A stretch of DNA of 64,000 bases from Ochotona curzoniae (GCF_017591425.1 NW_024465751.1:8866001-8930000), one strand, 5' to 3'. Counted from the first letter of the stretch, positions 12,260 to 24,951 are shown. The notes: generated by a model not told the origin, from the sequence alone. Translations and numbers: made by a program.

Positions 12260-14319
12260 AGAACACCATAGCTGGACCTAGAGTATTCACTAGGGGATCA
12301 AGTCATTGTCCTTTACTGGGGGAGCCGTCAGGGCAGCCCCATGCCAGCATGGCTGCAGCTGATCCATGTGCAGAGCCTTGCCTGCCATTCCAGGCTCCCT
12401 GAACATTTTCCTCACACAAGATTGTCACTCTTTGGATCCCTTTAAAAGGGTGGGAGCACCTTTGGGGTGAATTGCACTCAGCAGTCTTCTGGGGCCATCC
12501 CTGTGGTGTCTGATGGTGCTATCTACTATTGATTGCACAGCGGCCACATGAGGTGTAACAGGTGTTGTCTCATGCTTTCTCCTGATCATTCTTTATCAGC
12601 ACAAAGCCTGAAAGGAGATAGGGAGCTTCCTATTTTCCTGGAAATATGAAAAATTTCCCTTTGGGGGTTAATGGAGACAAATGCAACCCCAAGCAGGTGG
12701 AGTGAGCAGAGAAATTTGTTAATGAGAAACTAAGGGATCTGGGTCTGTAAGAAACTATACTCAAGGGGACCTGGCTATGACCTCAGGGGGACCAGCAGGA
12801 ATCTTTAAGGTTTTAGCAGAAATTATTCAGCCGTGGTTTGTGGGTTGGGGACGTGCTGTGTGAACTGCAGGTGAGACACAGGCTGGAAATCAGAATGCCA
12901 CAAAGCCTGGAAGAGTTAAGAGGAGGCTAAGCCCTCAAACAGCTCCTTGGGGAGGGAATCTGCTGGCCAGGCTCAGCAACGTGCCTCGTCCAGGGTTGGG
13001 TGCCCCAACCTACATGTGGGAATCTGCACATACCCCAACTTGCATCGCAATGTACCATGCAGGATTCCGAGTGGGAGTTGAAGTCCAGGTATTTGGTGTG
13101 GAGGGCAGGGCAGCTGAGAGCTGCTGCCTCCTGTGGGAAACTGGGCTTCGTTGAGAGCTCTACTCTTCTGCAAATAACCTTCGGGGTCTTTGAATTTACG
13201 GTCATCCCTGGAAAGTTGGGCCTGCCCTGAAGCAGTTGTGTCCCTCTGAGAGCCCCTCTGGCCCAACGTGCTACACTAGTTCACTAAGGGACAAGAGAAG
13301 CATTGTTTGTAATCAGTAAGTGAATTTGCATGTACTCCAGTTCCTGCTGAAAATAGTAACCCAAGAACAAAGTCATCACTGTGCATAAAAGTAAAAGGGT
13401 TAGGACTCTGACAAGGCAGTGCTCAAACCTGTGGACTGAAGGCCGAATATGCAGAGCTCAGTCAGCTCCTCACTCCTTCACTGCTCTTGAGGATCCTAAC
13501 TCCAGATCCTTGGCTACCTGCTGTGTCCAAGTGGATCTGATGTAACCCAGAGAGTTGTAGCATTTATCTATTTTCCATCAGACCCCGTTCTTCTCTTGTT
13601 GGTTTTTATTTCTTTCTTCTTTGCCGAAAAAAAATTATTTTGCTTAAGGACTCAGTATATATGAAAAGCAATTTAGTCGCTCAGAATGAAACCGGAAGGG
13701 AGATGAGCTGTATAGGATGTGGTTTCTGTCAAAGTCGCTGTGTACAGCGGTGCAGTTTGTACACTACACAATCCTGGAATGTGCTGTTCACATTGTGGTC
13801 CACACAGTTGTGTCTCTGCCACTCACTTCCAATTTGTTTTGTGCAACATGTGGGATCAGAGCGGCCTGGGCACACGTAGGGAGCTTATGATTGAGTTCTG
13901 ATGTGAGGGTTACAGCTACATGGTAAAGGTTCCTCCCAACAGTGCCTCGCATGTGGCACGTTTTGCTTTGTGTAGGGACTGGAAACCGCAAAGTCCTTTG
14001 GCAGATGGTTTGGTGAATGTTTCTGAGAAGAAAGCTCCCAGGATGTGACTACCAACGAATGTGTGCAATGAGAAACAGCTGGAATGTGAATGAGCAGACA
14101 CTGCACCTGCTTCAGCTTTGGGACCCTGGAAGAGAAGTGTGCTATCTTGACAGTGATGCTTCCCGCTGGCCCCTGTTTAGCAACACCTGAAAATAGAATT
14201 TCTCAGAACCTCTACAAAATGAGTCAGCATGATGAATCCCAACTCATGTGCTGAAGTCACAGATGATTCTCGGTGTTGAGGAAACGAAGAGACAGGAGTA
14301 GCCAGCTTTCAGCAGCTGT

Positions 14320-14610
14320 AAAGAAAAACTCTAGGCAGGAGGGGGCCTCCACAACAGAACTTTATTTCCCACAGGTCTGGATCCCAGAAGGCCAGTGTCA
14401 AGGAGGCTTCTTTCCTTGGCTTCTCCCCATGTCCTTACATCACCTACCTTCTGAGCATGCTCATCCTCAGTGGGTTTCTGGATCTTCAGATTCCCTCTTT
14501 GTGAGGACCCCAAAGAGCCTGGGCTTGGAAGCCCACCACAATAGCCTCGTTTAGTCTAATCACCCTTTTTAAGATCAGTGTGTTTCAGGGGCTAGGGCTT
14601 CCATGTGTGG
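14320..14610 (+). mobile_element. Ancient LTR-like repeat relic
   Basis: 'acagaactttatttcccaca', 'ggtctggatcccagaaggcc', 'ccatgtccttacatcacc', 'tgtgaggaccccaaagagcc' and 'gtctaatcaccctttttaag' follow the order of a common mammalian LTR-type repeat ('ttatttctcacagttctgga', then 'tgtcctcacatgg', then 'ttaatcacct'). The family name is not certain. Confidence 0.45.
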
Positions 14611-16111
14611 GTTTGGGATAGGAAGGGGGAAGAACTCGGGAAAACATTGTAGGAGAACGTCAGCCTGTGCCCTAAGAGAGGAGTGAATAGGCGAGAAGAG
14701 GAAAATAGCATACTAGCAGATGGCTACCCAGAGATTCCTCTCCAAAAATGCAACCACAACAGCCAGTCAGTCCTTCAGTCTGGGCTCCTGGTCTAAGGAG
14801 TGTGGTGGGGCAGGAGTCTAAGGAAATGGCAAACATTACAGCGACGATTTCTACCTCAGGACTTTTGGACCAAGGTCAGCAAATGGAAAAGGGTAGGGTC
14901 CTGGTGTGAGTCACAAGACAGCTGACCTTTTATGTTAGCACTGGCCTCAGAGACCACACGGGCTCACATCTCAGCACAAATATCCTAGGGCATGCAGAAT
15001 TGGGTGACAGATTAACCAGCGACAGATGCTTAACTCGAATGTTGGATTGCTCCTGTGGAATAGTTCTTCCAGTCTATGTGATGGCAGAGATAGTAATGAA
15101 TGAATGTTACCTTCATCCCTTGAGTGTTGGGTGATGCTAGCACTCTATCCTCCACTCACTGTCGACTTCAATCTCTATCACTCTTTATGGTATGTTGTAA
15201 TTAACTTTCATGTCTGAGAGGCAAAACAGAAAAGTAAGCATCAGGTGCAGGATTTGGACCTGGCCTGGTTCCTTTTATGATCTATTAGTAGAACTGTTGG
15301 GCAAGAGTCTAATGTAGAAAGGCTTGGAGGGCAAGGCCTGGGCCTTGCAGCTCAGCTTTTTCAGTAGCCAGGCAGGCTCTATTCACCTCTAGTGCTTCTT
15401 TCTGTGCTAGCTAAGGGATTCTCCTGGAGATGGATACCAAGCAAGCCTGCACAGCCTTTTCAGCTCACTCAGCAAGGACTGTGTCAGAAACAGTTTAGGT
15501 GTGTCTCTGTTGGTGGACAGCACTGGGGTGGCAGTTGTGGTGAGAGGAGGATGAATCGATGTCTCTGCTCTGATTCTATAACTAATTTCCTTGGTTACAG
15601 AAACTGGATTACCCAAGAGGTTGCAAAGGGAACGCTGGTAATAAAGTTCAAGGAGATGGGTTGTATATGATGTTCACTCTTTTCAATGCTAAGCAATTGA
15701 GTGCATTCTTTTTTACAATGATGATGGCCAAGGAACTGAGAATTTCAGCTCCCTTCTGAAAGCATGGTTTTTCTGATTTCTAATAAACCCAAGGAGATCA
15801 GTGGACAGATTTAGGATGTATTTTGGTAGTAAAGCCGAAGAGCAAGTATGTATAGCCTGGATGTGTGAATTGGGTGATCTTTCCAAGGTCTCTCCGCTGA
15901 TAAATGGCATATGTAGGACTTGAACTTGTGGCTGACTCCAAAGTTCACATTCTCCTGCTTCCAACTTCATCCTTATGGACTAGAAATCTCATTGGGATTT
16001 TGTTGCGATTTTGGTCCATTTAATACTACTAGGCAAGCAGCAATAGCTTTATAATATTAATCCCTAAAATACCATGCAATTTATTTCTCAACCCTCAAAT
16101 ACTGCTTTATG
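14611..16111. other. No gene recognised
   Basis: Unique-looking sequence with one MIR-like relic at 15845-15970. Confidence 0.45.
15845..15970 (-). mobile_element. MIR-like fragment
   Basis: 'gtgatctttccaaggtctct', 'ctgataaatggcatatgtag', 'gacttgaacttgtggctga' follow a reverse MIR. Confidence 0.5.
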
Positions 16112-16503
16112 TTTTTTTAAGGAATGATTTATTTAAAAGTCAGTTACAGGGAAAAAGAGAGAGACACCTCCCTCTACCTGCCACATAAGAGTGAGGGACG
16201 GAGAAATGGAGGGAAGGAGGGAGAGACAGAGAGATAGAGTGAGTCTTCCATCTGCTGGTTTACTCCTCAGATGGCTGTAATGGCTAGGGCTGAGACAGGC
16301 CAAGGTCAGCAACTGGGCACTTCATCTGAGTTTCCCATATGGCAAGGCCCAAACAATTGGGCCATCTTCTGTTGCTTTTCTCAAACTATTAGAAGGGAGA
16401 TGGATTGAAAGTGGTATAGTTGAGACTGAAATTGGTACCCATATGGGATGCAAGTATCATAGGAAATAGCTTTACCTGCCTGCTATGTCATACCACTGCT
16501 CCC
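16112..16503 (-). mobile_element. Lagomorph C-type SINE, long copy
   Basis: T-run and 'ggaatgatttatttaaaag', a long GA-rich part with extra sequence (16160-16240), 'catctgctggtttactcc', 'cccatatgggatgcaag', end 'cataccactgctccc'. At about 390 bases it is longer than its neighbours because of the expanded GA-rich segment. Confidence 0.85.
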
Positions 16504-16514
16504 TTATCGCAATT

Positions 16515-16690
16515 CTTGTTGCCTAGAGTAGCCTTTGTCTCTTGCCTACCTTCCAAACTTCTAATTATTCTTTAAGTCTTGGCCCCAGGGGCACTGAAGC
16601 ATTTCCTGATCCCTTGGGAGAGAGTGCAGTGCTGACCTGGATGTTTCAGTATCTACTACACCTGCTTCCCAGTAAGAGTGCTTAGTAAAT
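16515..16690 (+). mobile_element. L2-like fragment
   Basis: 'cttctaattattctttaagt' followed by 'ggggcactgaagcatttcct' and 'gatcccttgggagag' resembles the L2 3' end. Diverged. Confidence 0.45.
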
Positions 16691-16755
16691 ATTCAAAGGA
16701 AGACAGAGTCGTGAAAACACAGTATGCACTGAGCATCACCAAGGCACTATTCTTT

Positions 16756-17080
16756 ATTTTAAAAAAGACTTATTTACTTATTTGAAAGATAGAGTGGGGA
16801 GAAGGGAGAAAGAGAGAGAGAAACAGAGCAAGCTGTCTTTCATCTGCTGGTTTACTTCCCAAATGGCTGCAATGGCTAGGGCTTGGCCAGGCTGAAGCCA
16901 GATGTCAGGAGCTTCTTCCGTGTTGGGCAGGAGCTCAAGCGCTTGGGCCATCATCTGCTGCCTTTCTCAGGCCATTAGCAGAGAGCTGGATCAAAAGGGG
17001 AGCAGCTAGATACCAGCAGGTATCCACATGGACTGCTGTGTTGCAGGCAGAGACTTACCACCTATGCTACAACACTAGCC
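16756..17080 (-). mobile_element. Lagomorph C-type SINE
   Basis: 'aaaaaagacttatttactta', GA-rich stretch, 'catctgctggtttacttccc', 'cgcttgggccatcatctgct', end 'gctacaacactagcc'. Confidence 0.88.
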
Positions 17081-17854
17081 ACTAAAACACTGGTCTTATA
17101 TTATTGCACACTGAGCTGGTCTTTCTGCCAGCAGCTCAGTTATACTGCATCATTTGCCATTTTGCTTTTGGACAGCTTTCATTGCGGTGGAGACTGCAAC
17201 AATTTGCAATTTGCCTGTGGTTTTATGTGCAGCCTGTGGATTGGGATCACCGGCCTTCCTGCTGGCAGCTGAAAGTCGCCTAGTGCAGCAGAACTCCCTT
17301 CCGGTACCAGTGGGGATGGCAGCAGGCAATCATCTCCTAGAACCTTGATGTTTGCCTCTGTTTTTTTTTTTTTTCAGGTCTAGGTTGCTAAGAAACCAGC
17401 CAAACAACAGAGAAAAGGTTTTCTGAGGTCTCCCCAGTCCCAGCCTGTCTAGATGGCTACACACTGCCATCATGCTTCAGTGGTCTCCAAGGTTATCCAA
17501 AGAGGCCAAGGACATTCAGGTTGCATGTTATGATGCTGATGCTCTTTCTCCTATATTCTTCTTTCCCTCATTCAAGAAGTCCTCAGGGAATCAGCCAGTT
17601 TAACAACTGTGGGCTGCTGGTGGCCACTTAGTCCTCTGTCCTCAGCTACACTGGAGGGTGTGGTTGGATCTCACCAAGGAGAAATCTTTCGAAATCTGTA
17701 AACACTACCTCTACTGACAAATAAAGCTCCCAGCAGCTTATGGGGATGGGGGTAGAGGAGCTGAGTTGGGGGACTTCATCCTTGTAGGAGTTATTCTTAA
17801 GGACCTCTCTGTTCCCTCTGCTTCAAGTTCCTGTTAATGCTGTGGCAATGAAGC
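17081..17854. other. No gene recognised
   Basis: A T-run followed by CAG (17359-17379) resembles a splice acceptor, but the sequence after it stays open only briefly and shows no known protein. Confidence 0.45.
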
Positions 17855-17985
17855 AGGTGTTCACCCACCGTGGTGTCTGGACCAGCAGCATCCACATCAC
17901 TTAAGGACCTTGTTGAGAAAGCAGAGTCTCGGGTCCTGTTTACAGACATACTGACTCTGAAACCCTGGAAGGTGGGGTGGGGAGG
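17855..17985 (-). mobile_element. MER5A-like hAT relic
   Basis: 'gtggtgtctggaccagcagc', 'atccacatcacttaaggacc', 'ttgttgagaaagcagagtct' match the reverse complement of the MER5A (hAT-Charlie) consensus as I remember it. Confidence 0.7.
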
Positions 17986-18026
17986 GTGCAGCCATTGCTT
18001 CAATAAGTCTTTTGGGTGGCTGTTAC

Positions 18027-18335
18027 TTTTTAGTGTTACATTATTTTACTTACAAGAGAGAGACAGAGATGTGTTCCATCCATTGGATCACTCCAAGTTC
18101 CTGCAGCAACCAGGATGGATCAGGCTGAAGTCAAGAGCTGGGAGTTCACTCTGCCTTCTACCCCTACATCCAACCCTGTTGCTGATGTCGGCGACAGGAG
18201 CCAAGGTACTTAAGCCATCATCCAGGGTGCACATTAACAGGGAGCTCGCCAGGGCTGAAACCAGAACTTAAGCTCAGGTACTTGGATATGAAATGCGGGC
18301 ATCCCAAGCAGATCTTAGCCACTGCACCAAACTCT
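18027..18335 (-). mobile_element. Lagomorph SINE, diverged
   Basis: 'acttacaagagagagacaga', 'atccattggatcactcc', 'gtacttaagccatcatcc', 'agatcttagccactgcacc'. It is more diverged than most copies. Confidence 0.78.
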
Positions 18336-19344
18336 TATCATCAGGTAGTCCTGGTGGAGAGCCGCAGAAAGCCCTTGTCTCTGGAACCCAGCGTTTGCCA
18401 CCTGAGAGACCTCAGGCGTTGGCTTCCCTTCCAGCAATCAGCCTCATGATGAGACAATGCACACCAAACACCGGGCATATGTCAGGGGTGGGGAATTGAT
18501 GGGCTTCCCATAAAGTTCATGACATAGGGGCCTGTGGTTTGTTGGCTAGTTCCTGGAGCTAGAACATGTACTCCAACAGAAGTGGCTTCTACTGAACTTC
18601 AGATCACTGCTTTCCGGCAACCTTTCTTATCTTGATCTTAAATCTAAGCCACAGGGTGTTTTCCGTGATTCAGAGTCTCCTGCCTCTCATACCTGAGGCA
18701 GCTGGTTCCTGTGCCCACCTCCTTCATGCTGCTCAGGGCACCCAGCTGAGCTGTTTCCAGGGTGGGTGGCTTGGCACACAGAGGATGGGAGGGTCTCGTC
18801 TGGAGTTGGGCCCCTCCTCCCAGGAGACAGCGCCCACTTGTTCCAGCACCTGCCACTCATCTCCCAGGGTGGCTGACTCCTTCTCTAACTGCCTGGCGAC
18901 ATTGCCCTTTGTCCTTGGCTTATAAGCCCAAATTGCAGCTAGGACAAGATTTATAAGCTTTTTTTTCAGTGCCTCACCCCAAACCTAAGGTAAAAGTTAT
19001 CAGTGGAAAGTAAGAAATTAGAGGCAGCTCTGCCCTGTCCACCAAGTACTTGTAGCCCTTTGACCTGGAAATCTGGATAGCTTCCAGTGATTCAAGACGC
19101 AATGACTGCCAGGCCTTTAGCCTGGGTCAGCCAGTACTACATTCTCTCAACAAGCCAATTTCTAAACAAGCCATTATCCCCACTTCACCAATGAGGTGGT
19201 AGAGGTTCAAGCTGAGTGAGGATGGACACAAGAGTCCCAAGCTGAGGGGTTGGTGGTGAGCATGAGGTGCCAGCCATGGGGTATGTTGGCAGATGTCGAG
19301 GTGTGATGGCCACACCTGGACACACCCTGGGCACCAGGAGGCAA

Positions 19345-19500
19345 CTGAAATGGCAGTGATCTCAAGCAGATTACATATGAAAATTTCCTGGGGAGCTTTA
19401 AAAAATGCTCAGGCCTGAGTCCCTTCTAGGAAGTCTGCTGTTATTGCCTTGGGTGTGAATTGGCCACTGGGAGTTCAGGTGATTCCAATAGCAGCCAAGT
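19345..19500 (+). mobile_element. MER5-like hAT relic
   Basis: 'atttcctggggagctttaaa', 'tgctcaggcctgagtccc' and 'gttcaggtgattccaat' resemble MER5-type sequence. Diverged; the family is tentative. Confidence 0.5.
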
Positions 19501-20651
19501 TCTGAAAAATTTGTTCTGGACTTGAATGAGGTTTTGGCAGCCTGCAAGCACCAGGGATGTGGCCTTGCCTTTGTTTTTAGATCCTTCCGTATAGTCTCTT
19601 CATAAGCAAACACACAAACATAAAGGTCTTGTCCATTCCCTAAAGCTTGCTCTCCACCAACATGGAAGCGCACAGTGCTACAAGCCAGAGGGAGAGGAAG
19701 CTGCCGTTTTCTGAAGAAATGCACTGGAAAAGTTGACTCTGGGGAATGAGTTTGAATGGTGTTTTATGGTGTGTTAGTCACACCTGTCTTCTTGGGTACT
19801 GAGACTCCTTCCCAAACTCAGAGATAATGCATTCTAAACACAGCATACCTGTTCTAAACAGCAGCTTATGTGTGACAGGTACAATGTGCCCTGATTCAGT
19901 ATGAAAGCAGTCTAATTATTTTTTTCTACACAAATGCCCCCATTTATGAACCTAAGTGAATATTTCTCTTTGTATCTGAAAGTAGAGAACCTGTTGTCTA
20001 ATGACATCACTGGTCACTAGTGAGTAGGATTGTCCTTCCAGAATTGACTCAGAATGCATTGTTAACAATAATAAATAATAAATTTAATAAAAAGTCCTAA
20101 TTAGAGTTATTCCAATTTTTGGATGATTTTATTTTCCTGATATGCCTCTAGATAAAATCTGGAAATTTCTGGTATTCAAATCCGAAGTCAGTGAGTATTT
20201 TGCCAAAAAAAATGTTGCAAAAGGGTTGGGTCTAGTTGTGCTGCTTCTCAAGGATTGACCCAGGTCTCTTGGAAGTGTCTGCCTATCATTTCTGTGCTTG
20301 GTGGAAGGTAGGGTTTAGTTGGCAGCTATGGGTTGATGAAGTAGTGGTCTTATGGCTTCAGCCCCAAGCAGATGAACTTTTCAAATAAGTACTTCTAGAC
20401 ACACAAAGATCCTTAGGAACAATTACTTGGAGGCTTACCCAGACCACTCAGTTCTGGGATGGTGTTGATAGTTAGGATGGAGTCAACAGAGGGGCTGCTG
20501 GGTGACATGGAAGCTGTGCTGTGGACAGGATGGGAGGAGGCTGGATTACAGTCATGCTGGAAGTGAAGGAGAGAACCAGGGGTGCAGTGGGGTAGGTATC
20601 TCTTGTCCACTAAGGGCAGAGCTTCACTGTACCTCATTCCAGTTAGGACTC

Positions 20652-20653
20652 GT

Positions 20654-20706
<53 letters not shown>
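20652..20706. repeat. (GT)n(GA)n compound microsatellite
   Basis: Pure GT repeats (20652-20678) switch directly to pure GA repeats (to 20706). Likely length-variable between individuals. Confidence 0.97.
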
Positions 20707-20708
<2 letters not shown>

Positions 20709-21000
20709 GTGTAGGGGTGTGTGCATATGTGCAGGACTTCTATTGTTGTGGGATGCCATTGCCCATCGACAAACTGTCAATCCAGTTCGAAGAGAACTGG
20801 GAGCTCTTTGGAGTCGTGGGTCCAGTACTCAATTCCAAAAGTAGAGATGGCCTGTGCACCACTCTCCTTATTGGACTCTTCGTGGATGCTTACTCTGAGC
20901 TTACCAAAGAGGAGAAATGGGATCCAGGTCCTTCTGGATTTTTTCTTTCATGGAATGGTGGGCCAACTTGAAGGAGATGGAAGTCACTAGATATTTTTAG

Positions 21001-21320
21001 TATTTATTTTTATTTTTAAAGAAATATTCATTTTGAAAGAGGAGAAAGAGAGAGAGACAGCAAGTGAGCAATCTTCCATCTGCTGGCTCAGTCCCCAGAC
21101 AGCCATAAGAGCTAGGCTGAAGCCAGGAGCTAGAAACCTCATTTGATCTGTTGTGTTGGTGGTAGAAACTCAAGTATTTGGCCCATCTTCCACTGTTCTT
21201 TCCAGGCCATCCACAGAGGGAGCTGTATTGGAAATGGGAAGCTGGAACACCAACTGGCATCAATATAGGATACTGGCATCATAACAGCAGCTTTATGTGC
21301 TATGCCACGGTGCCGCCCCC
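21001..21320 (-). mobile_element. Lagomorph C-type SINE
   Basis: 'tatttttaaagaaatattca', GA-rich stretch, 'catctgctggctcagtcccc', 'caagtatttggcccatcttc', end 'gccacggtgccgcccc'. Confidence 0.87.
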
Positions 21321-22344
21321 ACTGGATCTTCTGAAGGACCCATGGCTTTACAACACTGATTCTCAGTTCACAGAAGTTTGATAAAGTAGGGCTGTGGCCT
21401 GGCTTTGAGTGCCTGCACAACCCCAACTGCTTGCCTAAGTTTGGAAAAAGTCCTCCACCTTCAGCGTACTAGCTCCCAACTGTCTCCCAGTTGTGAGAAT
21501 TAACAGAGCAATACTGGAGGATTAAACACACAGGTGCAAGTCAGGGCTTTCTCACTAGGCATCCTGGATTTCATTCTAGGAACAAAGAAGATAGAAGCTT
21601 CTCCTTTTCTCCATGCAATGACAATGCCAGGATTGAAAATATTTGCTCCTGGCATCGACACTTGTGTCTCTGAGGATTTGAGGCTGGGCAGGATTTTCTT
21701 GTGGGACTTGGACCATCTTTGCTGCAGTAACAGTTCTGTTCTCCTCAAACCTGTCCCCATTAAGTGTCTGTCATCATCTTTCACCCTGTAGTGTGGTCAC
21801 CAACGGCTTCAAAGTGACATGTTGGCTCTCCTTGCTGCTGATCATTCAGTCACCTGCCGAATTTTCTGGGTGGTTACTCCCTGGCTCTCGCTTTTGGTTC
21901 ATCTTGCAAAAGAAGAAGTTTGCAGCTGTGTGTTGATTGTGATGTGATTGAAAGTACAACTTTGTGTGTGTCACTAATGCTTGTGACAAGTAGTTTCTTT
22001 TCTTTTTTTTCTTAAAATGAAAAAAAAGGAAGAAATACCTAAGTGTGGAAAGAGTCCTTGCCTGGTTTTCCACCTAGCAGAGCAAAGAAGAGAGGAGGGA
22101 AGAGTTGCCACCTTTTTGTAGACTGCTTGCCACATCTTCAATGTCCCTCACCCTATTCATGGCGCCTCATCAGGCAGGGCAAGTGTAGGAAATAGAGGCT
22201 CAGAACTGTTGCGATGCTGGTAGCTTGGGAGCTGTCTTCATTGCCCTAACCAGAATGTCGAGCAAGTTGAACACTACTAAGATCTCATCTGAAAAATGGG
22301 CTCACTCTACTGGCTGATTCGTGAGGTCCCTTTAGTTTAATGTA
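21321..22344. other. No gene recognised
   Basis: Unique-looking; frames of about 85-95 aa on both strands have no recognisable content. A T-rich run lies near 21990-22011. Confidence 0.45.
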
Positions 22345-22735
22345 TGTATTAGTAACACCATCTCACAGTCTAAGCGAGTTATAAAGAAAAGGTTTAATTT
22401 GGCTCATGGAATCAGAGGTGCAATGTCAAGAGACTGCGTCTGGCAATGACATTCCTGCTGGCAGAGTCCTGATGCAGTGGAGGGTATCACACAGCCAGAG
22501 ACAGGCAGCACAGGTGTATCTGTGTGCCTAGCAATCTCTTCATACCTAGATAACAGGATTCAGATACGCAGGCTGCAAGCTGATGGCCACATCTGATCCT
22601 CATTACTTCCCGAAGCCTACCTCTAAACACCAAGAGTGTGATTGAGTTTCCTCCTTTTGATTATCTCATGGTGGAAATGGAATTTCAACACAGGAAACTC
22701 ATGGGGACACAATCAAGCTATTACCAAACCACAAC
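22345..22735 (-). mobile_element. MaLR-type LTR relic (MLT/MST-like)
   Basis: + strand text such as 'ttataaagaaaaggtttaat', 'ctcatggtggaaatggaatt' and 'ggggacacaatcaagctatt' before 'accaaaccacaaca' matches the reverse complement of mammalian MaLR LTRs as I remember them. It is diverged; no internal region is seen. Confidence 0.6.
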
Positions 22736-23129
22736 AGCTTGGTTGAGTTAAATGATTTGATTCTAACAGGAAAATAGGAAACTCAAATTTCCCAATGCAT
22801 TTCTGACCCACATGATCTCTCTGATGGATATGTCCACAACATGGGCACATGACGCTCGAAGAATTTCAAAAAAAGCATAGCTTTCTCTGCTGTTTATTTG
22901 ATAGTGATAATCTAATCCAGTCCTGTTTTATTCACTAAAACCACAATGTTTTGTAAATACAGTTAATGTACACATATAATTAGATAAATCACTGGCCTTG
23001 TCTAATCCTTCTCTGAGTCTAGCCTCTCAAGTGGTCTTCTCCTGTGCCCTCTGCCTGATATTCCTCCCTCTACCAATTCTCTGCCCATCACAGGGCTAGG
23101 ACATGTGGGCCAAGATAAATGTTTTAGTA

Positions 23130-23460
23130 AATTAACCAGAGCCATGACTCTCTGGCTTCCACCCCTTGATGGTCTGCCACGATTTTTAGAACGAAAGCTA
23201 ACTTCTTAAATATTGTTCAAGATCCCATGTAGTCAAAACCTGCCCACCTTTCAGCACTGTCCGTCCTTCTCTCTCTGCAGCTACTGGTAGTCCTATCACT
23301 TGCTCCCATCCCCCTGACCTCAGCCCAGTCCCTCTGAATGCACAGCTCCTTCTTGCTGCCATGCTGTTCTCCCTTCACATCTCAGGTCAACTATCAGCTC
23401 CTGATCAGATACTCTCACAGGTTCTCATAGGAAGTCCCTGCCTCCTCACTGGCAGCTGTT
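23130..23460 (+). mobile_element. LINE-2 (L2) 3' fragment
   Basis: Order of landmarks follows L2: 'aagctaacttcttaaatatt', 'gatcccatgtagtcaaaacc', 'gctccttcttgctgccatgc', 'cacatctcaggtcaactatc', 'ataggaagtccctgcct'. Confidence 0.65.
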
Positions 23461-23697
23461 GTGGTTGGAAGTTTTCAGAGGTGTGTGTATGTGCGTGCAT
23501 GCGTACATATGTGAATTCAGTGAACGTCTGGTTTTTCCACAGGGACTAGAAAGCTCAAAAATAGACTTGTAATACCTCGGCTGCTGATGGACACAGAGTG
23601 AGAAAATACTCCTTCCTAATTGAATCAATGAATAAGGGACGAGACTACTGGTTTTTGTTATTCCCTTGTTGGTGCTCAGTCATATTAGGTGACTAAT

Positions 23698-23850
23698 GTA
23701 AAGAAAGGAGAATGGGAAAAAAAATAAAGGAGAAGGGATAAAAGTGAGAGAGAGAGTGAGAGCGAGCGAGACAGAGGGAGGGAGGGAGGGAGAGAGAGAG
23801 AGGAACAGAAGAAAGAGGAGATGAAAGTAGAGGAGAAGGGGGGGGTTTAT
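23698..23850. repeat. Purine-rich (GA/GGGA) tract
   Basis: About 150 bases almost without pyrimidines on +: GAGAGAGAGTGAGAGCGAGC, then GGGAGGGAGGGAGGG and AG-rich runs. An asymmetric purine strand of this length could form a triplex, which is inference. Confidence 0.9.
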
Positions 23851-24313
23851 TTTTAGGATGAATGGGGCTATGGAAAGGGGAAGTTAATTTTGCCACGTAG
23901 GGTTAGGATGACTTCCCACTTTAGCTGGGACTTCCTAGTTTCAAAATTGAAGGTCTTGCGTTTCTGGAAAACCCCTCAGCACACGGTGAGCTGGGAAGGG
24001 TTGTTTTCCCAGGGAAGGCAAGTGTTGCTGTCTATGAGGAGGAGGAAAAACATGAAGAATGGACCAGTGCCGAAGCGGAGAGGAGACTTGGGAGAGTTCA
24101 TGTAGACTGATGTCTCCAGTCCTTGGAGAAACAGATGGGGGTAAAATGATCCTATTTTTTTCACTTCCTCCCAGCACCCATGAAGCTTGCATAGGGGTAG
24201 GCTGGCAACCGTAGAGCTATGACCCTGAAACTGACCCTAGACCAGGCCAGCTGGGAATAACTCCCAGATCTGACTACACTGTACAATATTGGGTAGCATA
24301 GAGAGAAAGAGAA

Positions 24314-24951
24314 TGTCGCCACCCAGCAGCGACACTAACGACAAGGCACACTCTTGAGGGTCTGGGAAAAGCCGGAACCACAACCGGACCCCTTATTGCC
24401 AAAAGCGGCTGCGTTTATACCCTTCTCTCCACTGTCTTTTTCTCCATTGGTCTTAGCTTTGCTCCCTGCTTCTCTAGCCCTCTCTGCCGCTTTTTCCCTT
24501 CTTGTCCCCATACTTTTCTCTCCGTTGGTCTTACTGCTTTATGTCCTGCTTTTGTACCCTTCTCTGCCACTTTTCCTCCCTGTACGCCTTAGCTTTTCCA
24601 CCCGAAGATCTTAGCCCCTTCTTCCCCTCTCTGCTGCCCCGTTCTTCCCATTCCGTCCATTGTTCTTCTCCCCGTCTTTTTCCTCGTCCCCCATCCTTAG
24701 CTTTTACCGACTGCTTTTATACCGTTCTCCACCAATCACTTCTTCCCATGGGTCAGCTTGGCACTACCTGATAGGTCAGTAGCAATGACATAATCACAGT
24801 GAGCGCATCACCCTATCCCTGTGACTTCCTGTTTACCTGTTGGCGAGACCAACCCCGCCTCCTGGCCCTGGGCCAGCTGCCATTCTGCCACGGCCTTTCC
24901 TATTCAGGCTTTCCTATTCTGGGGAGCAGCTTCAGCACCCCACTCCCCACA
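24314..24951 (-). mobile_element. Solo LTR of a class II (ERVK-like) endogenous retrovirus
   Basis: 638 bases starting TGTCGCC and ending CCCCACA on + (TG...CA ends). They are flanked by AGAGAA (24308-24313) and AGGGAA (24952-24957): 6-bp repeats with one mismatch, the length used by class II elements. On the minus strand there is an inverted CCAAT motif (GATTGGT, 24731-24737) and a TATA box (GGTATAAAAGC, 24713-24723). A purine-rich downstream part has an imperfect internal repeat of roughly 75-80 bases ('ttctctccgttggtctta' near 24435 and 24512 on +). An AATAAG poly(A)-like signal lies near the U5 end. No gag, pol or env sequence lies next to it, so it is a recombined solo LTR. The subfamily is not identified. 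Confidence 0.8.
24713..24723 (-). promoter_or_regulatory. LTR TATA box
   Basis: GGTATAAAAGC on the minus strand within the solo LTR, with an inverted CCAAT motif about 10 bases upstream in LTR orientation. Activity is not known. Confidence 0.65.

Larger units (their letters stand above)
9851..14319. other. Unique-looking DNA, no gene recognised
   Basis: Moderately GC-rich, with the MIR at 11.8-12.0 kb and an isolated T-run at 12233. A 109-aa frame starting at a real ATG (10609) has no recognisable domain. Nothing here looks like a convincing coding exon. Confidence 0.45.
18336..21000. other. No gene recognised
   Basis: Holds the MER5-like relic (19345) and the GT/GA microsatellite (20652). 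The rest is unassigned. Confidence 0.45.

Noticed and set aside
12233..12420. Processed pseudogene on the minus strand ending in the T-run
   Set aside because: The upstream sequence matches no protein or RNA I recognise and no target duplication was found.
13640..14100. Possible small RNA gene in a moderately GC-rich unique stretch
   Set aside because: No hairpin, A/B box or family motif could be established by eye.
17359..17385. Polypyrimidine tract plus CAG resembling a splice acceptor
   Set aside because: No coding potential follows and no matching donor or protein homology is seen.
17870..18271. 133-aa + strand open frame
   Set aside because: It runs through a MER5A-like relic and a reversed SINE, so it is not a host exon.
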